NCBI GenBank assembly: GCA_015067495.1
Contig: SVMI01000003.1
Span: 116,971-180,970, forward strand
From: Oscillospiraceae bacterium
Lineage (GTDB): Bacteria > Bacillota > Clostridia > Oscillospirales > Oscillospiraceae
DNA length: 64,000 nt
Direction of reading: 5' to 3'
A program made the translations under genes and the position numbers. The notes under the pieces were generated by a model. The model made no database searches. It was not told where the DNA came from and saw only the letters and a list, made by a program, of their open reading frames with translations. This document shows, one piece after another, positions 25,281-32,621 of the stretch; the stretch's first letter is position 1, and the number at the start of each line of letters is the position of its first letter.

Positions 25281-26342
25281 ATGTCTGATATGTTTCAAGA
25301 TCGCGTAGTAAAAATTAAGGTAATTGGCGTCGGCGGTGCCGGTAACAACGTTATCAACCGTATGATCGAAGCCGGTGTCCAGGATGTTGACTTTGTTATT
25401 CTGAATACCGATAAGCAGGATCTGAACAAGTCCAGCTGCAGAAACAAGGTGCAGATCGGTGAGAAGCTCACCGGCGGTCTGGGTGCAGGTGCAAAGCCCG
25501 AGATCGGCAAGAAGTCCGCAGAGGAGAGCCGTGCAGCCATTGCCAAGATTCTGGAAGGTGCGGACATGGTGTTCATTACTGCTGGTATGGGCGGCGGTAC
25601 CGGTACCGGTGCAGCTCCCATCGTTGCTGATCTGGCACACGAGGCAGGCATTCTGACCGTTGGTGTCGTCACCAAGCCCTTCAAGTTCGAGGGTGCAAAC
25701 CGCATGCGTCAGGCGGAAGAAGGCATTGCTGAACTGGCAGAAAAGGTTGACTCCCTGATCGTGATCCCCAACGATCGTCTGAAGTATGTTACCGATCAGA
25801 AGATCACCTTCGCCAACGCATTCGGCATCGCTGACGATGTGCTGAAGCAGGCTGTGACCTCCATCTCCGAGCTGGTTGGTTCTTCCACCCGCGTCATCAT
25901 CAACCTGGACTTCGCTGACGTTTCCGCTGTCATGAAGGATGCGGGTCGCGCACACATGGGTGTCGGCGTCGCTTCCGGCCGCGAGAAGGCTGAGCAGGCT
26001 GCTCTGGCTGCCATCAACAGCCCCCTGCTGGAGACCTCCATCAACGGCGCTACCGGCGTTCTGGTCAACGTGACCGGCTCTGCTGAGCTGACTCTGGATG
26101 ACGTTGAGACCGCTGCCGGCATCGTTCAGGAGAACGCAAACCCCGATGCAAACATCATCTTCGGCGCTACCTGCTCCGATGAGTATGAAGATGAGATGCG
26201 CGTTACCGTTATCGCTACCGGCTTTGAGCAGAAGAAGGACGCAGCACAGTCCAAGGGTGAAGCTGGCGAGGCTGGCGGTGCAGCTGCAAAGTCTGCTGAT
26301 GTCAGCGATATTGACGATATCTTCGATATCTTCAAGCGCTGA
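25281..26342 (+). CDS. ftsZ: cell division protein FtsZ
   Basis: A 353-aa tubulin-like GTPase that forms the Z ring. The tubulin signature GGGTGTG is at residues 104-110; VGGAGNN at the N-terminus and NLDFADV (T7 loop, catalytic Asp) are intact. The C-terminal linker is short (about 20 residues, Ala/Gly/Lys-rich), and the tail reads DVSDIDDIFDIFKR rather than the usual IPxFLR-type peptide that binds FtsA and SepF. The codon bias suggests high expression. It has its own promoter and a strong terminator. Confidence 0.98.
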   Translation: MSDMFQDRVVKIKVIGVGGAGNNVINRMIEAGVQDVDFVILNTDKQDLNKSSCRNKVQIGEKLTGGLGAGAKPEIGKKSAEESRAAIAKILEGADMVFITAGMGGGTGTGAAPIVADLAHEAGILTVGVVTKPFKFEGANRMRQAEEGIAELAEKVDSLIVIPNDRLKYVTDQKITFANAFGIADDVLKQAVTSISELVGSSTRVIINLDFADVSAVMKDAGRAHMGVGVASGREKAEQAALAAINSPLLETSINGATGVLVNVTGSAELTLDDVETAAGIVQENANPDANIIFGATCSDEYEDEMRVTVIATGFEQKKDAAQSKGEAGEAGGAAAKSADVSDIDDIFDIFKR

Positions 26343-26356
26343 GAAACTGACTTGAT

Positions 26357-26387
26357 ACATCCCGGGCTGTTGCCCGGGATGTTTTTT
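26357..26387 (+). terminator. terminator of ftsZ
   Basis: A perfect 11-bp stem, ACATCCCGGGC with GCCCGGGATGT around a 4-base loop, then TTTTTT. The next gene's AGGAGG follows at once. Confidence 0.95.
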
Positions 26388-26397
26388 AGGAGGACAC

Positions 26398-27147
26398 ATG
26401 GACGCATACAAAGCATTGGCGGCAAGCTATGACCGCCTGACCAATGATGTGGACTATCAGGCAGTTGTTGACTTTTATATGCAGATCCTGCAGCGGGAAG
26501 GACTGAAACCCCGCACGGCAGTGGATCTGGCATGCGGAACGGGTTCTGTGGGTATCCTGTTGGCAAAGCGGGGACTGCAGGTGACCTGCGTCGATCTGTC
26601 AGAGGACATGCTGACTGTCGCCAGTGAAAAAGCGCAGTCTCTTTTCAATCCGCCTGTGTTTGTCTGCCAGCCGCTGCAGGCACTGCGTCTGCCCAGAGGA
26701 GTCGATCTGGCGGTATGTGCGCTGGATAGTCTTGATTATATTACAGACCCTGCAGACTGCGCTGAGGCGATCAGACGGGTCTATAAGGTGCTGAATCCGG
26801 GCGGTGTCTTCATCTTTGATGTAAATACGCCGGAGAAACTCCGGGCGATGGACGGTCAGGTCTTTCTCGACGAGGACGACGACGTCTATTGCGTCTGGCG
26901 AGGCGAATTTGATGAGCAAACCAATATCTGCTCCTACGGAATGGACTTGTTCCAGCGGGTCGGCAATGGTTGGCAGCGCTCTTTCGAGGAACACTGCGAA
27001 TATGCTTACACGCAAGAGCAACTGCTGCAATATCTTTGTGAAGCGGGCTTCTCTCACATTGAGGTCTATGGTGACCGCAGATTTGAAGCGCCCGCCGAGG
27101 GCGAGCAGCGCATCTACTTCAAGGCAAGAAAGGGAAAACGCAAATGA
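26398..27147 (+). CDS. class I SAM-dependent methyltransferase
   Basis: A 249-aa Rossmann-fold methyltransferase. Motif I is AVDLACGTGSVGILLAKRG near residues 41-59, then CVDLSEDML (motif II), ALDSLDYI (near motif IV) and the post-motif LNPGGVFIFDVNTP. The substrate is not predictable; small-molecule and tRNA targets both occur among relatives. It starts right after the ftsZ terminator with Shine-Dalgarno AGGAGG and overlaps hslO by four bases (ATGA), so the two are co-translated. Confidence 0.88.
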   Translation: MDAYKALAASYDRLTNDVDYQAVVDFYMQILQREGLKPRTAVDLACGTGSVGILLAKRGLQVTCVDLSEDMLTVASEKAQSLFNPPVFVCQPLQALRLPRGVDLAVCALDSLDYITDPADCAEAIRRVYKVLNPGGVFIFDVNTPEKLRAMDGQVFLDEDDDVYCVWRGEFDEQTNICSYGMDLFQRVGNGWQRSFEEHCEYAYTQEQLLQYLCEAGFSHIEVYGDRRFEAPAEGEQRIYFKARKGKRK

Positions 27148-28022
27148 ACGATTACTTGGTACGCGGAATGACCATGGATGGCTTTGTGAAGGTCGTGGCG
27201 ATCCGCTCTACGAATTTAGTGCGCAGAGGCGCTGAGATACAGAAGACCACTCCCAACGCCACAGCGGCATTTGGGCGGTCTCTGACGGCAGCTTCCATGA
27301 TGGGCAATATGCAGAAGGTGGACAATGGCTCTATGACGCTGCAGATCCGGGGCGGCGGACCTATCGGCACGATCACGGTGGTGTCCGATCCCGAGGGCAA
27401 CGTCCGTGGCTGTGTGACTGAGCCGAATGTGCCGCTGGTGGAGAAATTCCCCGGCAAGCTGGACGTGGGCGCAACGGTCGGTACGGACGGCGCGCTGACG
27501 GTCATCCGTGACCTGCAGATGAAAGAGCCTTATATCGGTCAGGTGCCACTGGTTTCCGGCGAGATCGGCGACGATGTGACCGCCTATTTTGCCCAGAGTG
27601 AACAGACACCCACAGCCTGCGCCCTTGGTGTGCTGGTGGATACGGATTGTTCGGTGAAGGTTGCCGGCGGCTATCTGGTGCAGCTGCTGCCGGGTGCGCC
27701 GGATGAGGTGATCGATGCCGTCGAAAAGGGCATTCAGAGAGCCGGCGCAGTGACCAAGATGCTGGAAGCGGGTCTGACTCCTGAGGAGATCCTCGGTCAG
27801 GTATGCGGTGATCTGGGCGTTGTGTTCATGGAGACTACCGAGGTTTCCTATCGCTGCTACTGCTCCCGCGAGCGTGTGACGTCTGCCTTGATCAGCCTTG
27901 GCAGGGAAGAGCTGACGCAGATCGCGCAGGAGGGAAAGGCATTTCCCGTCGAATGTCAGTTCTGCGATACGGTCTATGAATTTACCCCGGAAGAGGTTCA
28001 GCGGCTGCTGAAAAAAATCTGA
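27144..28022 (+). CDS. hslO: Hsp33 redox-regulated chaperone
   Basis: A 292-aa holdase chaperone activated by oxidation. The N-terminal domain has the NFGR-like TAAFGRSLTAASMMGNM and the RGGGPIGTI block. The C-terminal zinc redox switch is present as YRCYCS (C-x-C) and VECQFCDTVY (C-x2-C), about 30 residues apart. Under oxidative stress these cysteines form disulfides and release zinc. Length is typical. It is coupled to the preceding methyltransferase gene. Confidence 0.96.
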   Translation: MNDYLVRGMTMDGFVKVVAIRSTNLVRRGAEIQKTTPNATAAFGRSLTAASMMGNMQKVDNGSMTLQIRGGGPIGTITVVSDPEGNVRGCVTEPNVPLVEKFPGKLDVGATVGTDGALTVIRDLQMKEPYIGQVPLVSGEIGDDVTAYFAQSEQTPTACALGVLVDTDCSVKVAGGYLVQLLPGAPDEVIDAVEKGIQRAGAVTKMLEAGLTPEEILGQVCGDLGVVFMETTEVSYRCYCSRERVTSALISLGREELTQIAQEGKAFPVECQFCDTVYEFTPEEVQRLLKKI

Positions 28023-28097
28023 TCTGAATGGCAAAATGGTGGTTCCTGAGGGCTTTTCATCCCCTGAAAATTTGTTAAAAATTTGCAGGAAAAAAGC

Positions 28098-28126
28098 TTG
28101 ACAAATGCGCCCATTCTGTGTATAAT
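28098..28126 (+). promoter_or_regulatory. promoter of the tRNA operon
   Basis: TTGACA (28098-28103) and TATAAT (28121-28126) with a 17-base spacer, a perfect consensus, 41 bases before tRNA-Val. Confidence 0.93.
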
Positions 28127-28166
28127 AGTCAACGTCGCTGAGGTGAGAGCTCTGCCGACAAGGTAT

Positions 28167-28242
28167 GGGAGCATAGCTCAGCTGGGAGAGCATCTGCCTT
28201 ACAAGCAGGAGGTCACAGGTTCGAGCCCTGTTGTTCCCACCA
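28167..28242 (+). tRNA. tRNA-Val (anticodon TAC)
   Basis: A 76-base cloverleaf: acceptor GGGAGCA with TGTTCCC, discriminator A, CCA encoded. The anticodon loop CTTACAA gives TAC, and the T-arm contains GGTTCGAGCC. First gene of a five-tRNA operon. Confidence 0.97.
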
Positions 28243-28249
28243 TTTATAT

Positions 28250-28326
28250 GGCCCGGTGGTGCAGTCGGTTAGCACGCCAGCCTGTCACGCTGGAGGTCGA
28301 CGGTTCGAGTCCGTTCCGGGTCGCCA
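28250..28326 (+). tRNA. tRNA-Asp (anticodon GTC)
   Basis: 77 bases: acceptor GGCCCGG with CCGGGTC, discriminator G, CCA encoded. The anticodon loop CTGTCAC gives GTC. Confidence 0.97.
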
Positions 28327-28377
28327 TTTATCAATAATGCATCTTGGTGCATGGGGGAGGAAATATTCTCCTCATAT

Positions 28378-28453
28378 GCCTCTGTAGCTCAGTCGGTAGA
28401 GCAGTGGACTGAAAATCCACGTGTCGTTGGTTCGATTCCGACCGGAGGCACCA
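28378..28453 (+). tRNA. tRNA-Phe (anticodon GAA)
   Basis: 76 bases: acceptor GCCTCTG with CGGAGGC, discriminator A, CCA encoded. The anticodon loop CTGAAAA gives GAA. Confidence 0.97.
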
Positions 28454-28476
28454 TGGTTCCCTTTGGGAACCAAGAT

Positions 28477-28552
28477 GCGGGTGTAGCTCATCCGGTAGAG
28501 CGCCACCTTGCCAAGGTGGAGGTAGCGAGTTCGAGCCTCGTCACCCGCTCCA
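28477..28552 (+). tRNA. tRNA-Gly (anticodon GCC)
   Basis: 76 bases: acceptor GCGGGTG with CACCCGC, discriminator T, CCA encoded. The anticodon loop TTGCCAA gives GCC. A short hairpin (GGTTCCC/GGGAACC, 28455-28471) separates it from tRNA-Phe. Confidence 0.96.
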
Positions 28553-28587
28553 AAAATTAGGAACGCGTTGCGTTCCTAATTTCATAT

Positions 28588-28662
28588 GGTACCGTAGCCA
28601 AGTGGTAAGGCCCCGGTCTGCAAAACCGTTATTCGCCAGTTCAAATCTGGCCGGTACCTCCA
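28588..28662 (+). tRNA. tRNA-Cys (anticodon GCA)
   Basis: 75 bases: acceptor GGTACCG with CGGTACC, discriminator T, CCA encoded. The anticodon loop CTGCAAA gives GCA. The T-arm is CCAG-TTCAAAT-CTGG. The last 20 bases before the final CA (CAAATCTGGCCGGTACCTCC) are duplicated at 28815-28834. Confidence 0.96.
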
Positions 28663-28700
28663 AAACAAAACGCACACCATAAGGTGTGCGTTTTGTTTTG
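28661..28700 (+). terminator. terminator of the tRNA operon
   Basis: An 18-bp perfect inverted repeat (28661-28678 with 28683-28700) around the loop ATAA. The right arm ends TTTTGTTTTG. Confidence 0.93.
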
Positions 28701-28719
28701 GAGAAAAACAGGACGGACA

Positions 28720-28834
28720 GATTTGAAGATCTGAATGCAACAGTCCGGGGGACTGTTGCCGCCGACGGCTGGACGGAGGCGAACCTTAATTTTTGCCTTC
28801 GGCAAAAATGCAAACAAATCTGGCCGGTACCTCC
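28720..28834 (+). repeat. tRNA-linked palindromic element, copy 1 (Cys type)
   Basis: The core at 28735-28814 runs from ATGCAACAGTCC to GGCAAAAATGCAAA and contains three hairpins: CAACAGTCC/GGACTGTTG, GCCG/CGGC and TTTTTGCC/GGCAAAAA. The same core appears twice, inverted, at 63562-63640 and 63730-63808. On its left is CAGATTTGAA, the reverse complement of the tRNA-Cys T-arm. On its right is a 20-base copy of the tRNA-Cys 3' end. ORFs called across it on either strand are probably spurious. Confidence 0.85.
28815..28834 (+). pseudogene. tRNA-Cys 3'-end fragment
   Basis: CAAATCTGGCCGGTACCTCC is identical to 28642-28661 in the intact tRNA-Cys. It covers the T-loop end, T-stem 3' side, acceptor 3' side, discriminator and the first two bases of CCA. 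No upstream tRNA body is present. Confidence 0.9.
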
Positions 28835-28835
28835 G

Positions 28836-28875
28836 TGAAAAACGACAAGTTTCAAAAGAAACTTGTCGTTTTTCA
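28836..28875 (+). terminator. terminator after the tRNA-Cys fragment
   Basis: A 17-bp perfect stem, 28836-28852 with 28859-28875 around CAAAAG. The right arm ends CGTTTTTCA. Its sequence differs from the tRNA operon terminator. Confidence 0.85.
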
Positions 28876-29100
28876 ATGATATCCGTTCCTTTCGGAACGG
28901 GTGATATATCTTTGATGTGATATCGCTCTTCGAGCGGTGATATATACCTTCGGCATATGAAGGAACGGATATTATATCGTGCTTGCGAAGCAAGTATATC
29001 ATGCGGCGAATGCCGTATATCATATTGCGTTAGTAATATATCATTCAGAATCCGAAGCAATAATTATTTTTGCCTTGTGTCAAATGATATCACTTCGCCT
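28876..29100. repeat. array of small hairpins separated by GATAT/ATATC spacers
   Basis: A chain of mini-palindromes: CGTTCC-TTTC-GGAACG, GCTC-TTC-GAGC, GCTTGC-GAA-GCAAG and CGGC-GAAT-GCCG, each bounded by ATATC/GATAT. TATATC(A/G)T recurs at 28973, 28995, 29016 and 29037, a 21-22-base period. ATATCCGTTCC (28880-28890) returns inverted as GGAACGGATAT (28962-28972). Coding calls here (28541-29175) look spurious. The 28663-29152 gap holds only this array, the element before it and two terminators. Confidence 0.75.
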
Positions 29101-29152
29101 TGCACCCTCGACACTTTTATGTTATTATTTACAAAAAGGAGGGTGATTTTGA

Positions 29153-29524
29153 ATGACAAAAAAAGAATTCTATGATAAGTGGATCGAAACATTTGCAGCA
29201 GATATTCCTGAACAGGACATACAAAAGTATGTAAAGTCTACTGGTAATTTAATTTGGCACATTTTTTCATGGGAATTGTTAGACGAAGGACGATATTTCA
29301 TCGGGGAAAAAGCGAAGGCTGCTTACGATCAGATTGATAAAGAAGGTGCTATTTGCATTGCGTGGTTTGAGGATGAGCATACCAAGGATATCGTTGCTGA
29401 TTTGAATATCGCCGCCGCGTTAGATGACTTTGTTGAAATATATGTTGTTGGAAAGAATTTTGAATGGACGTACATTAAAACCCATGAGAGTATGTGTGGT
29501 CCGTATTTTATGAGTGATAAGTGA
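29153..29524 (+). CDS. DUF4275-like protein
   Basis: A 123-aa protein. The segment WHIFSWELL near residues 35-43, followed by EKAKAAYD, and the C-terminal WTYIKTHESMCGPYF near residues 103-117 resemble the DUF4275 family as I remember it; function is unknown. It is a small soluble alpha/beta protein without a signal peptide. Shine-Dalgarno AAAAGGAGGG is strong. The gene is clearly richer in A+T than its neighbours and sits next to repeats and a tRNA operon, which suggests recent acquisition. Confidence 0.7.
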   Translation: MTKKEFYDKWIETFAADIPEQDIQKYVKSTGNLIWHIFSWELLDEGRYFIGEKAKAAYDQIDKEGAICIAWFEDEHTKDIVADLNIAAALDDFVEIYVVGKNFEWTYIKTHESMCGPYFMSDK

Positions 29525-29554
29525 TATTTTAACTTATTGTGCATTTGCCCCAAA

Positions 29555-29586
29555 AGTCGCACACCTTCAGGTGTGTGGCTTTTTTG
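29555..29586 (+). terminator. terminator of the DUF4275-like gene
   Basis: AGTCGCACACC pairs with GGTGTGTGGCT (10 Watson-Crick pairs plus a mismatch or wobble) around TTCA, then a T run. Confidence 0.85.
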
Positions 29587-29596
29587 TTGCTGCTAC

Positions 29597-29625
29597 TTGC
29601 CTTTCGCTGTGTGCGGTAGTATAAT
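29597..29625 (+). promoter_or_regulatory. promoter of the amidohydrolase gene
   Basis: TTGCCT (29597-29602) and TATAAT (29620-29625), 17-base spacer, 39 bases before the ATG. Confidence 0.75.
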
Positions 29626-29664
29626 AAACCTAGCAAACTACACCGCAAGAAAGAAGAATCCCAT

Positions 29665-30453
29665 ATGCAAATCATCGATTTTCACTGCCATATTTATCCC
29701 GTGGCAGTTGCCCAAAAGGCAGCGCAGAGCATCTGCGAGTTTTACGAGCTGGAAGGCGGACACATGGACGGAACAGTGGAAACGCTGCTCCGTCAGGGCA
29801 ATGCTGCAGGCATTGACCGTTTTGTTGTCCTGCCCGTGGGCATGCGCCCGGACAAGGTGCGTCATGTGAATGATTTTATCCTTGCTGAGGCTGCCAAAGA
29901 GCCGCGGTTTATCGGCTTTGGCACTGTCCATGCGGGCATGGAGGATATTGCCGGGGAAGCGGAGTACATCATCCGCGCCGGTCTTCACGGCATCAAAATG
30001 CACCCGGATTTTCAGAAATTCGACATTGACGATCCGCGGCTGTTCCCGCTGTATGAGACGGTGCAGGGGAGAATGCCTGTGATGTACCACATGGGCGACA
30101 AGCGGTACGACTATTCCCATCCTGCCAAGCTGCGCCGGGTGATGGAGCTGTTTCCGAAGCTGCAGACGGTGGCTGCCCATTTCGGCGGCTACAGCATGTA
30201 TGAAACGGCGTACGAAATCCTGCACGACAAGGAGAACAGCATTTTTGATGTTTCCAGCTCTCTGATGTTCATGCCGGAGGGAGTGGCAGAGAAGTACATC
30301 AATGCCTTTGGCGCGGAACGAATGGTCTTCGGAACGGACTATCCCCTTTGGGATCCCGTTGTGGAAACAAAACGCTTTTTCAGCCTGAAGCTGACGGATG
30401 AGCAGTTTGAGAGAATTGCCCATAAGACCGCAGAGGAATTTTTGGAGTTGTAA
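29665..30453 (+). CDS. amidohydrolase family metal-dependent hydrolase
   Basis: A 262-aa TIM-barrel protein of the amidohydrolase-2 (ACMSD-like) group. Metal ligands are visible: DFHCHIYP (H-x-H, residues 6-8), KMHPDFQKFD (H near residue 112), AAHFGGYSMYE (H near 172) and FGTDYPLWDP (D near 223). Such enzymes hydrolyse or decarboxylate small cyclic or carboxylic substrates; the substrate here is unknown. It is monocistronic with its own promoter. The start ATG follows AAGAAAGAAG, a moderate ribosome site. Confidence 0.85.
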   Translation: MQIIDFHCHIYPVAVAQKAAQSICEFYELEGGHMDGTVETLLRQGNAAGIDRFVVLPVGMRPDKVRHVNDFILAEAAKEPRFIGFGTVHAGMEDIAGEAEYIIRAGLHGIKMHPDFQKFDIDDPRLFPLYETVQGRMPVMYHMGDKRYDYSHPAKLRRVMELFPKLQTVAAHFGGYSMYETAYEILHDKENSIFDVSSSLMFMPEGVAEKYINAFGAERMVFGTDYPLWDPVVETKRFFSLKLTDEQFERIAHKTAEEFLEL

Positions 30454-30454
30454 C

Positions 30455-30483
30455 TTGCGGCTGAATCCATTGTATGCTATAAT
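30455..30483 (+). promoter_or_regulatory. promoter of the zinc-motif membrane protein
   Basis: TTGCGG (30455-30460) and TATAAT (30478-30483), 17-base spacer, with an extended -10 TGC. It overlaps the amidohydrolase stop region. Confidence 0.75.
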
Positions 30484-30517
30484 GAAGAAGCCAAATTAAA
30501 AAAGAGAGGTGCTATTC

Positions 30518-31468
30518 ATGATTGGTTCCGGATTGAAAAAGCTTGCTGCCGAATACGGCATGAAGGTAGATCGCGGCGTTGCCTACGGCAGCCTTCAGGG
30601 TTTTGCTGCCACCATGTGTGAGGGAAGCGGCTGGAAACGCATCGCATTTTCCACCACCTTTTCTGATCCTGTGCAGAAGACAGCGTTTATGGATGCGGTT
30701 CAGGCTGTGGATGTACAAAAGACTTACCGGGTAAGTGGGCTTGGTATCGCAGCTGATGGCGTTCAGATCAATTTTGTGGATAATCCCGGCACTATGGGCA
30801 AGATCCGTGAGTTTTTGGCATGGTTTTTGCCGCTGCTGCAGGAATACGGCGCATCCGCATGGGATGTCTGCCCCGAGTGCGGCTATCAGATCACGGATGG
30901 CAAGTGGATGCTCTCCGACGGCAATGTTGCCCGCTACTACCACGATGCCTGTGCTCAGAAGGCTCTGCGTGAGGTAGAGGATCAGAATGAACAGCGTAAG
31001 CAGCAGGATAACGGCTCTTACCTGAAGGGTACAATCGGCGCGCTGCTTGGTGCGCTGATCGGTGCTGTTGTCTGGGCGGTTGTGCTGATCGCCGGTTACG
31101 TGGCTTCGATTATTGGTCTGCTGATCGGTTGGCTGTCTGACAAGGGCTATCGCCTGCTGGGCGGCAGAAACGGTAAGGGCAAGATCGCGATCCTGATCGT
31201 TGCGGTTATTTTGGGTGTCGTGATCGGCACGTTGGGCGCAGATGCCATCACCCTTGCGCAAATGATCAATGAAACTCCCGGTGCAACTGCCACCTATGCA
31301 GATATTCCCATGCTGCTGATTGCACTCCTCGCCGAGGATGAGGGTTACCGCAGCGCACTGCTTGGCAACATCGGCATGGGATTACTGTTCGCCGCGTTGG
31401 GCGTTTACTGGTTCGTCATCCGCACCGGCAAGGAAGTTGCGGACGCAAAGCTGGTAGAGCTGAAATAA
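30518..31468 (+). CDS. membrane protein with N-terminal soluble and Cys-motif domains
   Basis: A 316-aa protein that I do not recognise. I use the ATG at 30518 after GAGAGGTG; the ORF track's start is nine bases upstream. Residues 1-120 form a soluble region. A possible zinc site, DVCPECGYQ and then YYHDACAQKA, follows near residues 125-155. Three or four membrane helices follow: two in IGALLGALIGAVVWAVVLIAGYVASIIGLLIGWL (about 172-208), one in IAILIVAVILGVVIGTLGA and one near the C-terminus. Glycine-rich helices resemble small transport or sensor membrane proteins. It is monocistronic with a strong promoter. Confidence 0.7.
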   Translation: MIGSGLKKLAAEYGMKVDRGVAYGSLQGFAATMCEGSGWKRIAFSTTFSDPVQKTAFMDAVQAVDVQKTYRVSGLGIAADGVQINFVDNPGTMGKIREFLAWFLPLLQEYGASAWDVCPECGYQITDGKWMLSDGNVARYYHDACAQKALREVEDQNEQRKQQDNGSYLKGTIGALLGALIGAVVWAVVLIAGYVASIIGLLIGWLSDKGYRLLGGRNGKGKIAILIVAVILGVVIGTLGADAITLAQMINETPGATATYADIPMLLIALLAEDEGYRSALLGNIGMGLLFAALGVYWFVIRTGKEVADAKLVELK

Positions 31469-31491
31469 GAAGCAAAAAGTACATAAAAAAC

Positions 31492-31520
31492 CGACCCGGT
31501 AGATCAAATCTACCGGGTCG
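31492..31520. terminator. bidirectional terminator between the membrane protein and ilvE
   Basis: A 13-bp perfect inverted repeat CGACCCGGTAGAT/ATCTACCGGGTCG around CAA, with A/T-rich flanks on both sides, between convergent genes. Confidence 0.9.
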
Positions 31521-31534
31521 TGCTTTGTTTTTGA

Positions 31535-32608
31535 TTATTTTCCGACCTTCAATCTCCAGCCAAATTCGTCGGGGAGTCTGCCCAGCTGGATGCCGGTGAT
31601 GGTATCGTACAGCTTGAGGCTCAATTCGCCGGTCTCGCCGTCCTGAATGGTCATCACATCGTCCTTGTAGCGCAGCTTGCCGACAGGGGAGATGACAGCG
31701 GCTGTGCCGGTGCCGAAGCACTCTTCCAGTGTGCCGTCCGCCTGCGCCTGCAGCAGCTCATCGACGGAGATCTTCCGTTCTTCCACCTCATAGCCCCAGC
31801 TCTTGCACAGCTGGATGACGGAGTTACGGGTGATGCCGGGCAGGATCGAGCCGCTGAGTGCGGGAGTGACCACTTTGCCGGCGATCTTGAAGAAGATGTT
31901 CATGGCACCCACTTCCTCGATGTACTTGCGGTCAACGCCGTCCAGCCACAGAACCTGAGAGAAGCCGGCATCATGCGCCTTCTTCTGTGCGATCAGGGAA
32001 GCGGCGTAGTTGCCGCCGGTCTTGGCAAAGCCAATGCCGCCGCGGACAGCGCGGACATATTCATCCTCGATCCAGATGCCCACGGGGGCAAGACCGCTTT
32101 CATAGTAAGCGCCGCTGGGAGCAAGGATGATCATAAAGAGATAGGTTTTAGACGGAGCAACGCCCAAAAACTCATCGGTTGCGATGATGAAGGGGCGGAT
32201 GTACAAGGATGTACCCGGCTCGGTGGGGATCCAGTCCCGATCCACATCCACAACGGTGCTGACAGCCTGCACGAAATCTTCAACGGGAATCTGGGGAATC
32301 ACCAAACGGTCGTTGGTGGAATTGGTGCGCTTGGCGTTCATGTCGGGACGGAACAGATAAACCTCGCCATCCTCATTTTTGTAAGCCTTCAGACCTTCGA
32401 ACATCTCCTGACCGTAGTGGTAGACCATGGCGGCAGGGGAGAGGCTGATGTTGTGGAACGGCTCGACCCGGGGATCGTGCCAGCCCTTGCCCTCGGTGTA
32501 GTTCATGACGAACATGTGGTCTGTAAAGATCTTGCCGAAGCCCAGCTTCTGACCCTTTGCGGGCTTTTCCTTGGGTTCGGTCGTCTTGATAATCTTAATA
32601 TCCAGCAT
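31535..32608 (-). CDS. ilvE: branched-chain amino acid aminotransferase
   Basis: A 357-aa fold-type IV PLP enzyme interconverting Val, Ile and Leu with their 2-oxoacids. I use the second ATG (32608), which stands a proper distance from AAAGGA; the ORF-track ATG at 32617 is too close to it. Family blocks: SPAAMVYHYGQEMFEGLKAY near residues 56-75, RPDMNAKR, GGIGFAKTGGNYAASL (PLP lysine region) and the EEVGAMNIFF block. It is the last gene of an operon with a 2-ketoisovalerate-type ferredoxin oxidoreductase, so here it probably makes the amino acids from reductively formed 2-oxoacids. Confidence 0.95.
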   Translation of the reverse strand: MLDIKIIKTTEPKEKPAKGQKLGFGKIFTDHMFVMNYTEGKGWHDPRVEPFHNISLSPAAMVYHYGQEMFEGLKAYKNEDGEVYLFRPDMNAKRTNSTNDRLVIPQIPVEDFVQAVSTVVDVDRDWIPTEPGTSLYIRPFIIATDEFLGVAPSKTYLFMIILAPSGAYYESGLAPVGIWIEDEYVRAVRGGIGFAKTGGNYAASLIAQKKAHDAGFSQVLWLDGVDRKYIEEVGAMNIFFKIAGKVVTPALSGSILPGITRNSVIQLCKSWGYEVEERKISVDELLQAQADGTLEECFGTGTAAVISPVGKLRYKDDVMTIQDGETGELSLKLYDTITGIQLGRLPDEFGWRLKVGK

Positions 32609-32621
32609 AGGAAACATCCTT

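Noticed and set aside
28588-28834. Phage or island attL/attR pair formed by the duplicated tRNA-Cys 3' end
   Set aside because: The direct repeats are only about 173 bases apart, with no integrase or cargo between, and the interval is filled by a repeat found elsewhere with other tRNA ends.
28541-29060. ORFs of 139 and 160 aa on the minus strand downstream of the tRNAs
   Set aside because: They run antisense through tRNA-Cys, terminators and palindromic repeats; not real proteins.
28876-29100. Possible CRISPR array because of regular short repeats
   Set aside because: Repeats are only about 8 identical bases with palindromic, differing inserts of about 13 bases. There are no long identical repeats, no unique spacers and no cas genes.
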